Source: Setaria digitata
Taxonomy: Eukaryota; Nematoda; Chromadorea; Rhabditida; Setariidae
Assembly: GCA_003640385.1 (NCBI GenBank)
Contig: RCAB01000001.1
Location: forward strand, 62,001-126,000
Reading direction: 5' to 3'
DNA length: 64,000 nt
Under the pieces are notes generated by a model. The model was not told the origin of the DNA, made no database searches, and was given only the letters and a program-made list of their open reading frames with translations. Positions 49,201 through 64,000 of this stretch are shown piece by piece. Position 1 is the first letter of the stretch; every line of letters starts with the position of its first letter. Position numbers and translations under genes: made by a program.

Positions 49201-52200
49201 TTTTTTTTTTAAATTAGTTTCTTTACGTATGTTAATTATTAATCACTAAATTAGTTGCTGCTTTTATACTCGGTTTCTTGTTTTTGATGAATCTTATAAT
49301 ATAATAGTAAGATTACTATTTGTCAGATATTTCTTTCCTGATAGCATAAATATCAAATGTTTCTTGTTACAGAAGACAAATGTTATTCAAGGAAAACAAA
49401 AAAGTGTGTGTTATGGGTCAGGAAAACACAAAACAGAGGCTTTCTGGAAGGAGCTAGGACGAGTATTAAGGATGAATGGTTATATCACTGAAAAAAAAAG
49501 CCCCTTTAATAATTTCGCTCATCTTATATCACTTTCTGATAAAGGACAGAATTGGTTGTATGGAATTAACAAGGTCGTCATTTAATTTTAAGATGTTCTT
49601 TTAATGATACTATATCAGATATGCATTACCATTAGCCATGCAATGCATTATTCGTATTTAGGTCACCTCCGTCTTCCAAGTTTGAACAAAAAATTTATTT
49701 GAAATTAACTTTAAAAACTTTTGCAAACTCCAAAATATTTACAAATATAATTCAACAATTGGCAAAACTCCAGGAATTATACCTTGAACCGACACCTCTA
49801 TTGATTGGCCAAATTCGGATTAATGACAAGCATTATATATCATTATCTCGGAGTAGCGAACCACTTCGGTCTAAGTAAATTTCTTGTTATTCTAATAAAA
49901 GATTTGTCTCACGAACTTTGTGCTGTCTGTTTGCGATAGAATTTTTTGAACGAGGCATTGTTTTTATGCATTTCAGAATCCTAAACTTCGCAAAACAACG
50001 TACATGGAAAGATTGCAGTTGCTATGACGAATTGATACACTTGAAGATGGATACTGCTTCTGTAAGTGGTTAATTAATCAGTATTTTCAATGTTATTTGT
50101 AACTTCGTACCGATCAGCAAAAACTTGACCTGTTTATTTTTCAATTTATATAATCCTCATTTTGTTTTCATTTTTCAGGAGCAGCTTGAAAAGATATTAT
50201 TTGAAGTTCGTACAAACTTGGCTATAGAACACGGCTGTGGTGCTCATATTATTGCATCAAATAAGTGCATTCGACAGCTAGCAATGATACGACCATCTTG
50301 GTTTGTCCTTATCTAATATGAGAATCTAATATTGAGTGGTTTTCTTAAAGTATGTCGTAACAAGTAGCAACTAGATCGTATCTTCTTAAATTCCTATCTT
50401 AAAGGAAACTTTTATATTATTAACAGGGATTTTCTAGTCTCCAGAATGGATCTCTCGCTTTACTCAAGTTTTTAAATTTAGTTACTCCACTGAAAATTTT
50501 TTTTATCGAGTCTCATAGCCGTTTCAGTATCCAAAATCTTTCCGTTATCAGAGAAGTGACAGAGGAAAAACAGCTAAAATTTGGGCAGAAATTTGTTGAC
50601 GCAGTTGTGGAATTCTGTGCTGCACATAATGTATCCGTGAATTGCACGATAAGTTCAACTGTATGTGATCCTCACGATCGCACGTTTGTCAAATACAATA
50701 TATAATTAACTCGATGTATAAATTAAAATCAGTGGATCCTTGTAGAATGAAAATGGGATCATTTTTAACGAACATCTTTTATGAAGAGCTGTACAGCTAG
50801 ATTTATGAAGTGGAGAATTACATCTTGTTGTTCTGTAGGGAATGAGTTTATCTGTTATTTGAGTAGGGATGTAAAATCATTAACACGGTATCAAAATGAT
50901 AAATTCGTCATACAAACAACATAAATAACCGGATGGTTTCAGCTGCCTGAGGAAATACAAAAGAGACTCAGCACATTAAACCAAGCTTGCGCAGATGTAT
51001 ATTTGAGTCATATCAGAGAGAAACTATCACTGGTTGGTATCGAGCACTCATTTTTCACATATTATTGCAGTACTTTTTATATATTTCAAGTTAGCATCTG
51101 TAAGAGAAATATTCGTTTACTCAGATAGTCTGGATGCATTGCTTCCTGGTTCTTTTTAAAATTAAAACTGTGAAGGATAAATTTAAAATTCAAGCTTTCA
51201 GGTCATCCCTTCACTTCACAGCTATATATCAAATTCTTGAATTGTCTTTTAAATTAAAAAAATTCAGCTTCTGGAAACTTAAATAAAGACTTCTAACTCA
51301 TTTTAAGGCATGTGATTATTAAATAGCCAGTGACTACTTCAGTGTATTTTGGTGGTAAAAATTACTAGCTGAAATAAATGTTTTAATTAAAGGATAGTTT
51401 GAGTACTAAGCATGCTGTCAGTGAAGGGACTGTGGCTTCATATTTCGTAAATTTTGTGAAGAATGGTCTACCGATATATCTGGAAGTTGTTGGAATAAAC
51501 AGACAACACATGGATGTTGTTTGCAGAAGTGTTCGTGAATATGGATCAGGTAACTCACGTAATCAATGAAAGAAGCCACTAGAAGTTTGTTAGATTCTGG
51601 AATATGAACATGTTCCAAAATTAATAAGAAGCATGAGATATCTGGTAGGATATCTGGCTGTGTACAAATGAAGCGTTGAAATTTAGCAAGTATTTTATGT
51701 GGATCCTTAAATTCTCCTCGTTAGCCGTAAGTAGCTTCATCCAAAAAGGAAGAGGAAAATCTCTATAACCGGTCTTGCAGGAGTTGTAGACTTAAAGAGA
51801 AACTTCTGTTACGGGAAAGCTTCTTTAGTCCGTGTTTTTGCATATTGTAATTCTTTAAGAAAAATTTTATTTAAATTATAAATCATTCCCTATCAGTCGT
51901 TTTGTTTGATTAATGGACCCAAGTTTTCGAATTTACGTTCGTCTCAAATTTCTTTGTGCAAAGAATCATTACTGCTCATTATACAGGAATGTACCATAAA
52001 ACTATTCAAATGTTTACCAAATATTTAATGCTGTCAAACTAGAAGTATCTAGAATCAATGGACTTATCTGTATGTAATGAATAAATAGGATGCAAAAAAA
52101 ATGATCGTACATCTTATTCTCTACTTAATTAATTTTGCAGATATTCTACGTATGAAGCCTATTATGGAAGCACTTCCAGAAGATTTCATTGACTATAGCC

Positions 52201-52382
52201 GCCTGAAAATCATTTTTGCGATCTTGGAATATGAATATGGTATTGTTGGAGATTCAGAAGAAACATCACGCAACGTCATCTCAACTAACTTCAGCAAACG
52301 GAAAGTTCCAGAATGGATGAAAATACAGGCGCCACATTCATTGCAAAATAAAAGAAGCAAAAAATTAGGACTGTTTAACTGA
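46272..52382 (+). CDS. wrn-1: RecQ-family DNA helicase, WRN type without exonuclease
   Basis: WRN-type RecQ helicases unwind replication and recombination intermediates in the 3'-5' direction. The first coding exon (ATG 46272) opens almost directly into the helicase core. Landmarks: [15 protein letters not shown] (motif 0), [15 protein letters not shown] (Walker A, split by an intron), [33 protein letters not shown] (DEAH box), [59 protein letters not shown] (motif VI with the arginine finger). The zinc module has CRR and [10 protein letters not shown], followed by the RQC winged helix ([19 protein letters not shown]), an HRDC domain (near 50180-50300, [17 protein letters not shown]) and a C-terminal helix-turn-helix ([19 protein letters not shown]). 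It ends ...SKKLGLFN. About 17 exons. No DEDD exonuclease domain is encoded, as in C. elegans WRN-1. Confidence 0.93.
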
Positions 52383-52494
52383 CTCTATTCTTTGATAGAT
52401 CTTAAAGTATTTCGTAAAATCATACTGCTACTTTTCAACTTTACAGATTTTAAATGCTCAAATTATAGTGAAATTCCTACATTATGCTTTCGAA

Positions 52495-52921
52495 ATGATT
52501 AATAAAGTTGAAAATCAGCTACCCCACTCCGAAAGCCTATATCCTTACAGTTTGAAACAAATAAAAGTTCGAATCAATCCCTCTGAGCAAGTCAGACTGA
52601 CTACAGTATTTCTGCAGGTGTCTAATTTTAAGCTTTTGTCAGGACCTAAACTTCTTAAAGGCTGAATTAGCTTTCTAAACCCATGACTTGTAGGTTGGTC
52701 CGGAAGTGTATTATGGCCGTGATTTTAAGTCTCTATTTGTAATTGAGAGTTCAAAAAAACATTTTAGATTACCAGCTCGGAAAAAAACAACATTTGGAAT
52801 ATATCTGAATCTTGACATATACAAGACAGTGTGGCACTACTTGACAAAGCTTGCCAAAGTTTTTTACATCCGTTGGTTATCTGTTGTCTTGTTCGGTTTA
52901 TTTTATTTATATTTTTTATAA
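52495..52921 (+). CDS. Possible small tail-anchored protein, about 116 aa
   Basis: Two open exons (52495-52617 and 52694-52921) join in phase 0 with good sites (CTGCAG/GTGTCT and TTGTAG/GTTGG). They encode MINKVENQLPHSESLY ... VGPEVYYGRDFKSLF ... KTTFGIYLNLDIYK and a final hydrophobic segment WLSVVLFGLFYLYFL that reaches the stop. That would make a tail-anchored membrane protein. A TTTACAG lies 50 bases upstream, only 64 bases after the helicase stop, so it could be a downstream operon gene receiving a trans-spliced leader. I do not recognise the protein, and the frame extends a little above the ATG. The call is tentative. Confidence 0.4.
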
Positions 52922-53442
52922 TCTTAGCGACTTCACTGTCGAGATTTTACATGGAGAAGCTAGGTGCGGAAGAAACTGTGACCGCTAGTTCTCCCCATGC
53001 GGTGGGTTGCAGGAGGGCAAAGTGCGAACTACATTTTTGAAGACATTAATTGCTAACTCATTAGGCAGTAGAAGGATAGGAGTGTACAGTAATGGAGTTC
53101 TTACAATGCTACCTGTACTTGTGCGTGATCTTCATTGATTGGTTGGTTGTCGAACACCTAGCTGATCATTGCTTCACGTTTTCTTTGGATTCAAATTCGT
53201 GTGCAAGCAAGCTATGCCACTTTGTTTCTTCAAGTTCAACAGCAGTCTCGCTAGCCCCACTGACAAACGTTGATTATCGTCTTTAGAGCTATTTTGCAGT
53301 ATGTGCACATCTCAACTCTCCCTGCTCACTCATCTCTCTTTTAGATTGTTGAACTGCCTGCCGTTCTAGAATTTCAGAATGTTTTGGAAAAACTGGATTT
53401 TCAAGAGCCAAATTCATGAGAAGTTTCAGTGCCTGACCGAAT
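52922..53442. other. Spacer before the methyltransferase gene
   Basis: No supported gene. A minus frame at 53289-53621 and a plus frame from 53092 have no domain. The 5' UTR or first exon of the methyltransferase probably begins near the right edge. Confidence 0.45.
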
Positions 53443-53605
53443 ATGCCACAAGTAGTGGACGCTTCATCCATGAAACTCGATTCTATTTCACAGAACTGGG
53501 AAGAGGAAGCGCCTTCTCTGTCCGAAATCTCAGACAACGACGATGTGGCAACAGATAACAGAATTCCGAAGCTCTGCTCTGCTGCTGAACAAGCTTTTAA
53601 TGTAA
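53443..53605 (+). CDS. Possible upstream exon of the methyltransferase gene
   Basis: The open frame starting MPQVVDASSMKLDSIS ends at a GT after ...AAEQAFN and is acidic and Ser-rich. It sits directly upstream of the secure methyltransferase exons on the same strand. A further possible exon lies at 53685-53743. I could not find a junction that keeps frame through both into the exon at 53830, so the N-terminus stays unresolved; this could also belong to another small gene. Confidence 0.3.
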
Positions 53606-53829
53606 AAATTGCACTTTTCACGGTCTTGGTTCGTAAATTCAGTTATTTTAAATTTGTTCGTGCCTAAAATTCCCAGCAAAACTGACGCTTCTTCCTCAAA
53701 TAGCAAATTGCCAACACGGGCAGTTTCCCCTTCTCGTCGTGGTAATGTTAATTAGGCTTCATGTATATACTAATCTGCATTTAGTTGTTTGAAACTCTGT
53801 TTACTTGTTAACAATGAAAATATGTTTAG

Positions 53830-55319
53830 TTCAATCCGGACGAGTACCTCCAGGCATTTTATTCTACACCTACGAACGATACAGCCATGCACACCATATT
53901 GTTTTTTCTTCCTGGAATTCTCTACTGGATTCCAGAAAAAATTCGAACACTGCTCGACCTCGGAGCTGGTCGGTCTACTTTTCCGTCTTACACCTCACTA
54001 TCACATATGATGGTGTGACGTGGCTGCTGCTGCAATCAAAAAGAGTGTCATCATCCAGCTTCTAAACAACATTTAAAATTTTTATTTAGATGGATATTAA
54101 GGGACAAGGTTTCGAATTGACTGTACTTATAATGCTATTGAATAAATACAGGACCAGACATCACAGCTGGATTAAGCAGGTGCAATTAAATAAACAGTTA
54201 GGCAAAATGGGTTAATCTATCACTATTACAAAGACATCCTTCCTCTTAAGCTAATTCCGAATCTGTTGCATTTTCTTTTTAGGTCCCACTGTTTACGTAC
54301 CAATAACATTTCGAAAACGTGCTGAACACATTTACAGTGCAGATTATGCAGAAAATAGTTGTGATATGTTGAAAAACTGGGTCGAAAATAAATCATCGTT
54401 TGAGTGGACTGAGATATGTAAATGGATAGCCAGTATTGAAGATTCCGATGAATCACCAGCTATGATGGAACAAAGTGCCCGAAGCAGATTTGAAGCCATC
54501 TTGAGGGTAAGATCTGGATGCTTAAAACCTTGTTGTCATTTGCTGGACAAGTATCTAATTGTAATTGGCGATCTATTGCACTACTTTTTTCCAGTTCCTC
54601 ACTATATTCCAGAGGTTTTAAAGGGAAGAACTAATTCCAGGCCGATTTGCACGATGAACCTATAATCAAATGCGTGTATTACAAATCGCCTAATGCCAAC
54701 GATATCCCTAAACAATTTCACGTTGTCGTGTCCATCTTTTGTTTGGAATATTCAAGCGAAAATTTGGAAGATTATCGTCGCGCCGTTCGCAGTGCAGTAA
54801 ACTTGATCGAGCCAAACGGATATTTAGTGAGTTGCACTAACCTCATTAACCTTATGCCATAGGTACCATGCTATCAGTCTAATGCTGAGCAACATATGAT
54901 TTTAGAAGGAATTTGACAGAGGTCGTTTCGATAACCTTATTTCATTTGACAGGAATTTCAACCGACCTCTAGATCCAGCCATACTGCTCTTAAAACCGTA
55001 GTGAACTGTCGAAAACCAATAATTGAATTTCGGATCAATAATTCAGATACAAGGTGGAGTTCTGCAGGCAAATGACTACTATTTTGGAAATAGAAGATAC
55101 AAATGCCATCATTTAAGAAAAGAGGAGGTTATCGAATCTTTGAAGGTTAATTTTTTTTCTTGTTCTTCTCAGATACAACCTTCCCACGCATAACTTTTAA
55201 TCAAAAACAATAGACACGACGAATTTTAGGAAAACAATATGACAACAGAGAAAGATGGGAATTTCAAATGGTTTGAATTTGACGAGGTATTTCTTTTAAT
55301 CGCAAGAAAGAAAGGTTGA
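53830..55319 (+). CDS. NNMT/PNMT/TEMT-family S-adenosylmethionine methyltransferase
   Basis: The family moves a methyl group from SAM to small amines such as nicotinamide, phenylethanolamine or thioethers. Five exons join in phase: 53830-53968, 54283-54506, 54641-54826, 55047-55145, 55230-55319, about 245 residues, close to the usual 260-280. Landmarks: FNPDEYLQAFYSTP (N-terminal cap), IRTLLDLGAGPTVYVPITF (SAM motif I, DLGAGP), IYSADYAENSCDMLKNWV (acidic residue after motif II), RSRFEAILRADLHDEP, FHVVVSIFCLEYSS (motif IV), YRRAVRSAVNLIEPNGYLIQGGVL, and a C-terminal FKWFEFDEVFLLIARKK. C. elegans has anmt genes of this family; the substrate cannot be told from sequence. The true start lies in one or more upstream exons. 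The 3' end faces the Nup43 gene, 186 bases away. Confidence 0.88.
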
Positions 55320-55504
55320 AAATGTGAATGTGCAACATTACCCAAGAATTGTTCGTTTTACTTTTTTATTTTTTTTATTTTTCTAAAAAAATTTAGTTCA
55401 ACAGAAATTATTCTTTGACGTCGACGTCTACCAACCAATAAAACAAGAACAATGCTCAAATGTGACAATTCATTAATAAATTACTAAAGTCAAATAGATA
55501 ATAA

Positions 55505-57834
55505 TTATGCCAGGTATTTTTTGTCTATATAAGTGATCATCTGATTGTCTGAGCATGTTATGATTCCATTCGTCGATACACTGAACGTGGTCACTGATGT
55601 TAGCGAGTCAAGAAGTGCAGTAACATTTGTGTTTCCAGAACGGACTGATGGTGAAAGCCATGCATTTGCTCGTGACTGGTTGTTGAAATTTGAGATCGAA
55701 CTGGAACTGTTTACGTTCACAACTTTATAACTTCATTGATACAGAATAAAAAATTGAAAAAAAAAAAAAAGAAAAGAGAAAACGTAACATAAAGCACCGA
55801 CAACGTCAGAATCACACAGAAGAAAAAATTAGAGCTCCATTCTTATTGCTGAAAATTCTCAAGTCTTAAACACTGTAGTACTCGAATGATATTCATGCAC
55901 CATATGTGTTTTAAAAAATCCTTATGAAGTGAGCATAACTGAGCTTACTTAGAAAGACCAAATCCTTTGACGCTAAGATGAAGCAGATGGCCCTTACCAG
56001 TTGCACAATAAAAGTTTGATGGATAAACCGGATGAAAAGCTACCTGGAAAAAATTTCAAACATTCTTTTCTAAAAAAAATCACTAGAAGGTATCGCAAGC
56101 CATTAATGCTACTGCTATTTGTATATCACTAAATCAGAATTTTACATCCTCCAAAATTGGTGCCGACATAGATATAATTTTGAGACGCAGTACCTCCCAG
56201 ATTGTACCAACTGGAAAAGGAACTGCAACAGCATTCAGCAAATAATTACTTCGACGTGTGTCAAGGAAACCAATACCACCACCTTCGGTACCAAAGCCAA
56301 TCTGTAATTCCTGCTGTTCACATAAGTTTATCTAAGCAAAGCATTTATACCACACTGGATAACGTTTTATGTCCTTATATTCCCATAACTAAGGTTTTTG
56401 AAATTTTTTCTCGAACTCTTTTGCAAAATTGTTGAGGAAAAATTGAAAAACCGACCAAATTCGGTTCGGCAGGATGAGCAGCAAGTGAAGTAGTACCCTG
56501 GAAACAATCCGTAACTCTACAGGAAAATACGGGTCTAGACGATGATTCCGCTTCTACTCTGTGATCCCATAAACAGATCTGTCCATCCAAATGAGCCGAT
56601 ACAAATATATCTTGTCCGACTGATACAAGTGCCCGTATGCTTGCCATACTCTGCATGAATAATGCTGATTATTCAAGAAATAGTAATATTTCCAGCTATG
56701 GAACAGTATGTCCCGGAGAATATGGAATAAATCTGGGACTCTGATTCTACATTCCAATTAGCGGGCTACCATGTTCTGAGGGACCAAAAAATTTGTCGTC
56801 CAGAGCACCCCAATCGTCAAGTCCATTAGTGCTTAATTATGAAATTTGAGTTGTCCAGTTCACTGTTTTGTTAAGCTGTGATTGCATGTAAAGAAAAATG
56901 AAAAGTTCTCTAGTAACCTAGGAGACGGATAAGGTCTCTGGTAAAATGAAAGGATAAATAGCAACTTAAGTTTGTTGCACTACATTTGGAAAAAAAAAAT
57001 AATCTTTCATGCACAAACCGATGACAAAATATCCTTAGAGTTGCTTTCCAAATCGATGCAAATTAAAGTGCCACCCTCACTACCACATATAATTCTACCG
57101 TTGTTATAACATAATGCATTACAAGGGCAACTGTCATGCACATCGACATATTTCCTCATAGGTTTAATGACACCTTCATCATATTCTAGCAGCCTCACGG
57201 AACCATCATTCATGGCGACTGCGAATAGCGTTCCATTATACAAGCTGTAAGTTTGTACTTTGCATTTTAACTTAACTTGAAGAAGCCCAATACTGAACTT
57301 TTATTCTATATAACAAGTTAGGCATATAAGAGATTCATGAAAAATTGAAAATTTCGAAAAATAAGATAATGAATAATCCTGAAACTCTGAAAAGAGTATT
57401 ACTTACAGCAAATCATTAATATCTGAGTCGACTACTAATTTGCATTCGCATGTGAATATGTCGTCCGTTAGTCCAGCATCTAAAAATGTACATGTGATTA
57501 CTTGGCTATGGAAACTGAACGAAACATTACAAAAAATCAAACATCCTTACTTTATAAACTACGGATTCAAATAGTACACCTCGGAAAGTACTTCTGCCGG
57601 CTAGAATTAAAGCTTTCTCATTTTAGGATCAAGGGAGAGATATAAGTGGAAATAAAGAGGGAATTGACTGCCTTCAGTTAGTGACCACGCAGCAATTTCT
57701 TTGTATCTGGAATCATAAGTTGAAGTGAGAAATTTCATTTGTTGTCCTCCAAGATCAAGCCATCGTACACGGGAAAATTTCGCCCCACCAAATTGTGAAC
57801 GGTAACATGAGGAGCCATCGCTGTCCGTAGCCAT
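55505..57834 (-). CDS. npp-23: Nucleoporin Nup43, WD-repeat protein of the Y-complex
   Basis: Nup43 is a seven-bladed beta-propeller of the Nup107-160 (Y) complex, the outer scaffold of the nuclear pore. From ATG 57834 (MATDSDGSSCYRSQFGGAKFS), exons give FSRVRWLDLG, STFRGVLFESVVYK, FAVAMNDGSVRLLEYDEG, CNALCYNNGRIICGSEGGTLI, IRALVSVGQDIFVSAHLDGQ then ICLWDHR (a WD repeat), TSLAAHPAEPNL and IGFGTEGGGIGFLDTRR, VAFHPVYPSNFYCATGKGHLL, and the last exon NAWLSPSVRSGNTNVTALL ending IDKKYLA at 55505. The C-terminal exon follows the layout of human Nup43 (WLSGD..., SLLPSRSLSVNTLD-like), which supports this identity over a generic WD protein. npp-23 is the C. elegans Nup43 name. One inner junction (near 57545 to 57480) was not resolved exactly. 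The start is 144 bases from the divergent CCCH gene. Confidence 0.88.
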
Positions 57835-57977
57835 AAAAACCTGCAGTCGCGTGATCTTTCTAAATTAATCATATCATTTGACTAATCTCAATGAAAATAC
57901 AGTAGGCCCTTGATTATCTTCCTGGAAGGCTCTAATAATACCTCTCTAAGAATAAGGAAGAAATAGAACAACGACCC
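57835..57977. promoter_or_regulatory. Probable bidirectional promoter, Nup43 / CCCH gene
   Basis: Only 143 bases separate the presumed start codons of two divergent genes. If both starts are right, both 5' UTRs and core promoters share this interval. No particular element is claimed. Confidence 0.45.
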
Positions 57978-59905
<1,928 letters not shown>

Positions 59906-60243
59906 TAACATATATGCTGAAGATGCATTATTACTGTAGCGGAAATGCTGCAGTTTAAAGTAAGAAAATCTTGTTCGTATTTGGAATTTCCCATGTAATG
60001 CGATTTTATAAAAGAAAAAAATCATAGAAATTGCGCTGAAGCAAAGGAATAGTGAATTGGCGTATTTTTTTTTTTTTTCACTGTATCTTTCCGACTACAC
60101 AGATTTCATTTTCTTTTGAAAAGTTTCTCAAAGTTTTTTTTAGAATATTTTTGCTTGTATTATTTCTAGAGACCATGAATTCCTGGGAGTGGTCAATACT
60201 CTCCAACTATTTTTTTACAAGTGCTTCTAGCTGATAAATTTAA

Positions 60244-60396
<153 letters not shown>

Positions 60397-60650
60397 TAGT
60401 TTTAAACACTTCATTTGGTTTGTTTTTTTTTTCCTTTTCCATTTTCATATATCTTTGCACTTATTTTGCTGTTAAAGATTGATTAAAACTTTTTTTTTTG
60501 CACTATTTCCTGGATTTCTCTATTGGAAATTCGTTTTGGAAGTGAAGTTCGGAATCTAGTTATGCTGAAACTGTATGATTTGCCGAATTTCAAATAATAG
60601 TAGGATTTTGGTTTTCTGCATTATGTTCTAAAAATTATAATCTGCTGTAA

Positions 60651-63850
<3,200 letters not shown>

Positions 63851-64000
63851 ATCAAGTTGGTATTTTTATTCGTCTTTGTTTCTCATGTGTCCAGAAACTT
63901 ACGATTCATTTTTCACTCCATCTTGATCATTAGTGACGAATGCTTGCACTATCACAAAGTGTAGATACTTCACTATATGCAGACAGAATTTTGTTATTCT

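Noticed and set aside
53289..53621. 110-codon minus-strand frame opposite the possible methyltransferase exon
   Set aside because: It shares its best part (SLSEISD, CSAAEQ) with the plus-strand frame read in antisense, an accident of composition; there are no splice partners.

Overview
The window is eukaryotic nuclear DNA from a nematode. It is AT-rich, with T-tract/TTTCAG splice acceptors, short exons (20 to about 500 nt) and introns of roughly 50 to 1100 nt. Nearly every conserved gene has a clear Caenorhabditis/metazoan counterpart. The T-rich, fairly long introns and the gene content suggest a parasitic, possibly spirurid or filarial, worm; that placement is inference. No bacterial, viral, CRISPR, rRNA or convincing tRNA sequence was seen. 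Many gene models were assembled by hand, joining exons only where GT/AG sites and codon phase agree.

Layout, left to right. 1-2925 (+): the 3' part of an NADPH-cytochrome P450 reductase (emb-8/POR type). 4021-8002 (+): RIOK3-type atypical kinase. 9864-17487 (-) and 19169-23343 (-): two tandem paralogous genes encoding large low-complexity proteins, with interspersed copies of a basic repeat of about 24 residues that resembles STPR DNA-binding repeats. About 23.9-25.6 kb: a GC-richer, microsatellite-laden island upstream of this pair. 27752-30548 (-): an unrecognised 438-residue secretory-pathway membrane glycoprotein. 31074-32697 (-) SAP18 and 33042-33473 (+) acyl-CoA-binding protein, divergently arranged. 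34257-38107 (+): coq-2 with two alternative, mutually exclusive exons. 38249-40747 (-): RFC2 clamp-loader subunit. 42795-45287 (+): malectin. 46272-52382 (+): WRN-like RecQ helicase without an exonuclease domain. 52495-52921 (+): possible small tail-anchored protein. 53830-55319 (+): NNMT/PNMT/TEMT-family methyltransferase. 55505-57834 (-): Nup43 nucleoporin. 57978 to about 59613 (+): single CCCH zinc-finger protein. About 60668 to beyond 63850 (+): an acidic protein I do not recognise.

The two most notable observations are these. First, the coq-2 gene carries one exon of the ordinary (ubiquinone, 'a') type and one divergent exon of the 'e' type that other worms use to switch to rhodoquinone synthesis. 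Codon phase makes the two strictly alternative. Second, the tandem repeat-protein pair share exon order and repeat spacing, but one copy has gained two more repeats, an AT-hook and a long polyglutamine stretch. Housekeeping genes are packed as divergent pairs (SAP18/ACBP, Nup43/CCCH) and close convergent pairs (coq-2/rfc-2, methyltransferase/Nup43), so shared promoters and abutting 3' ends are likely.
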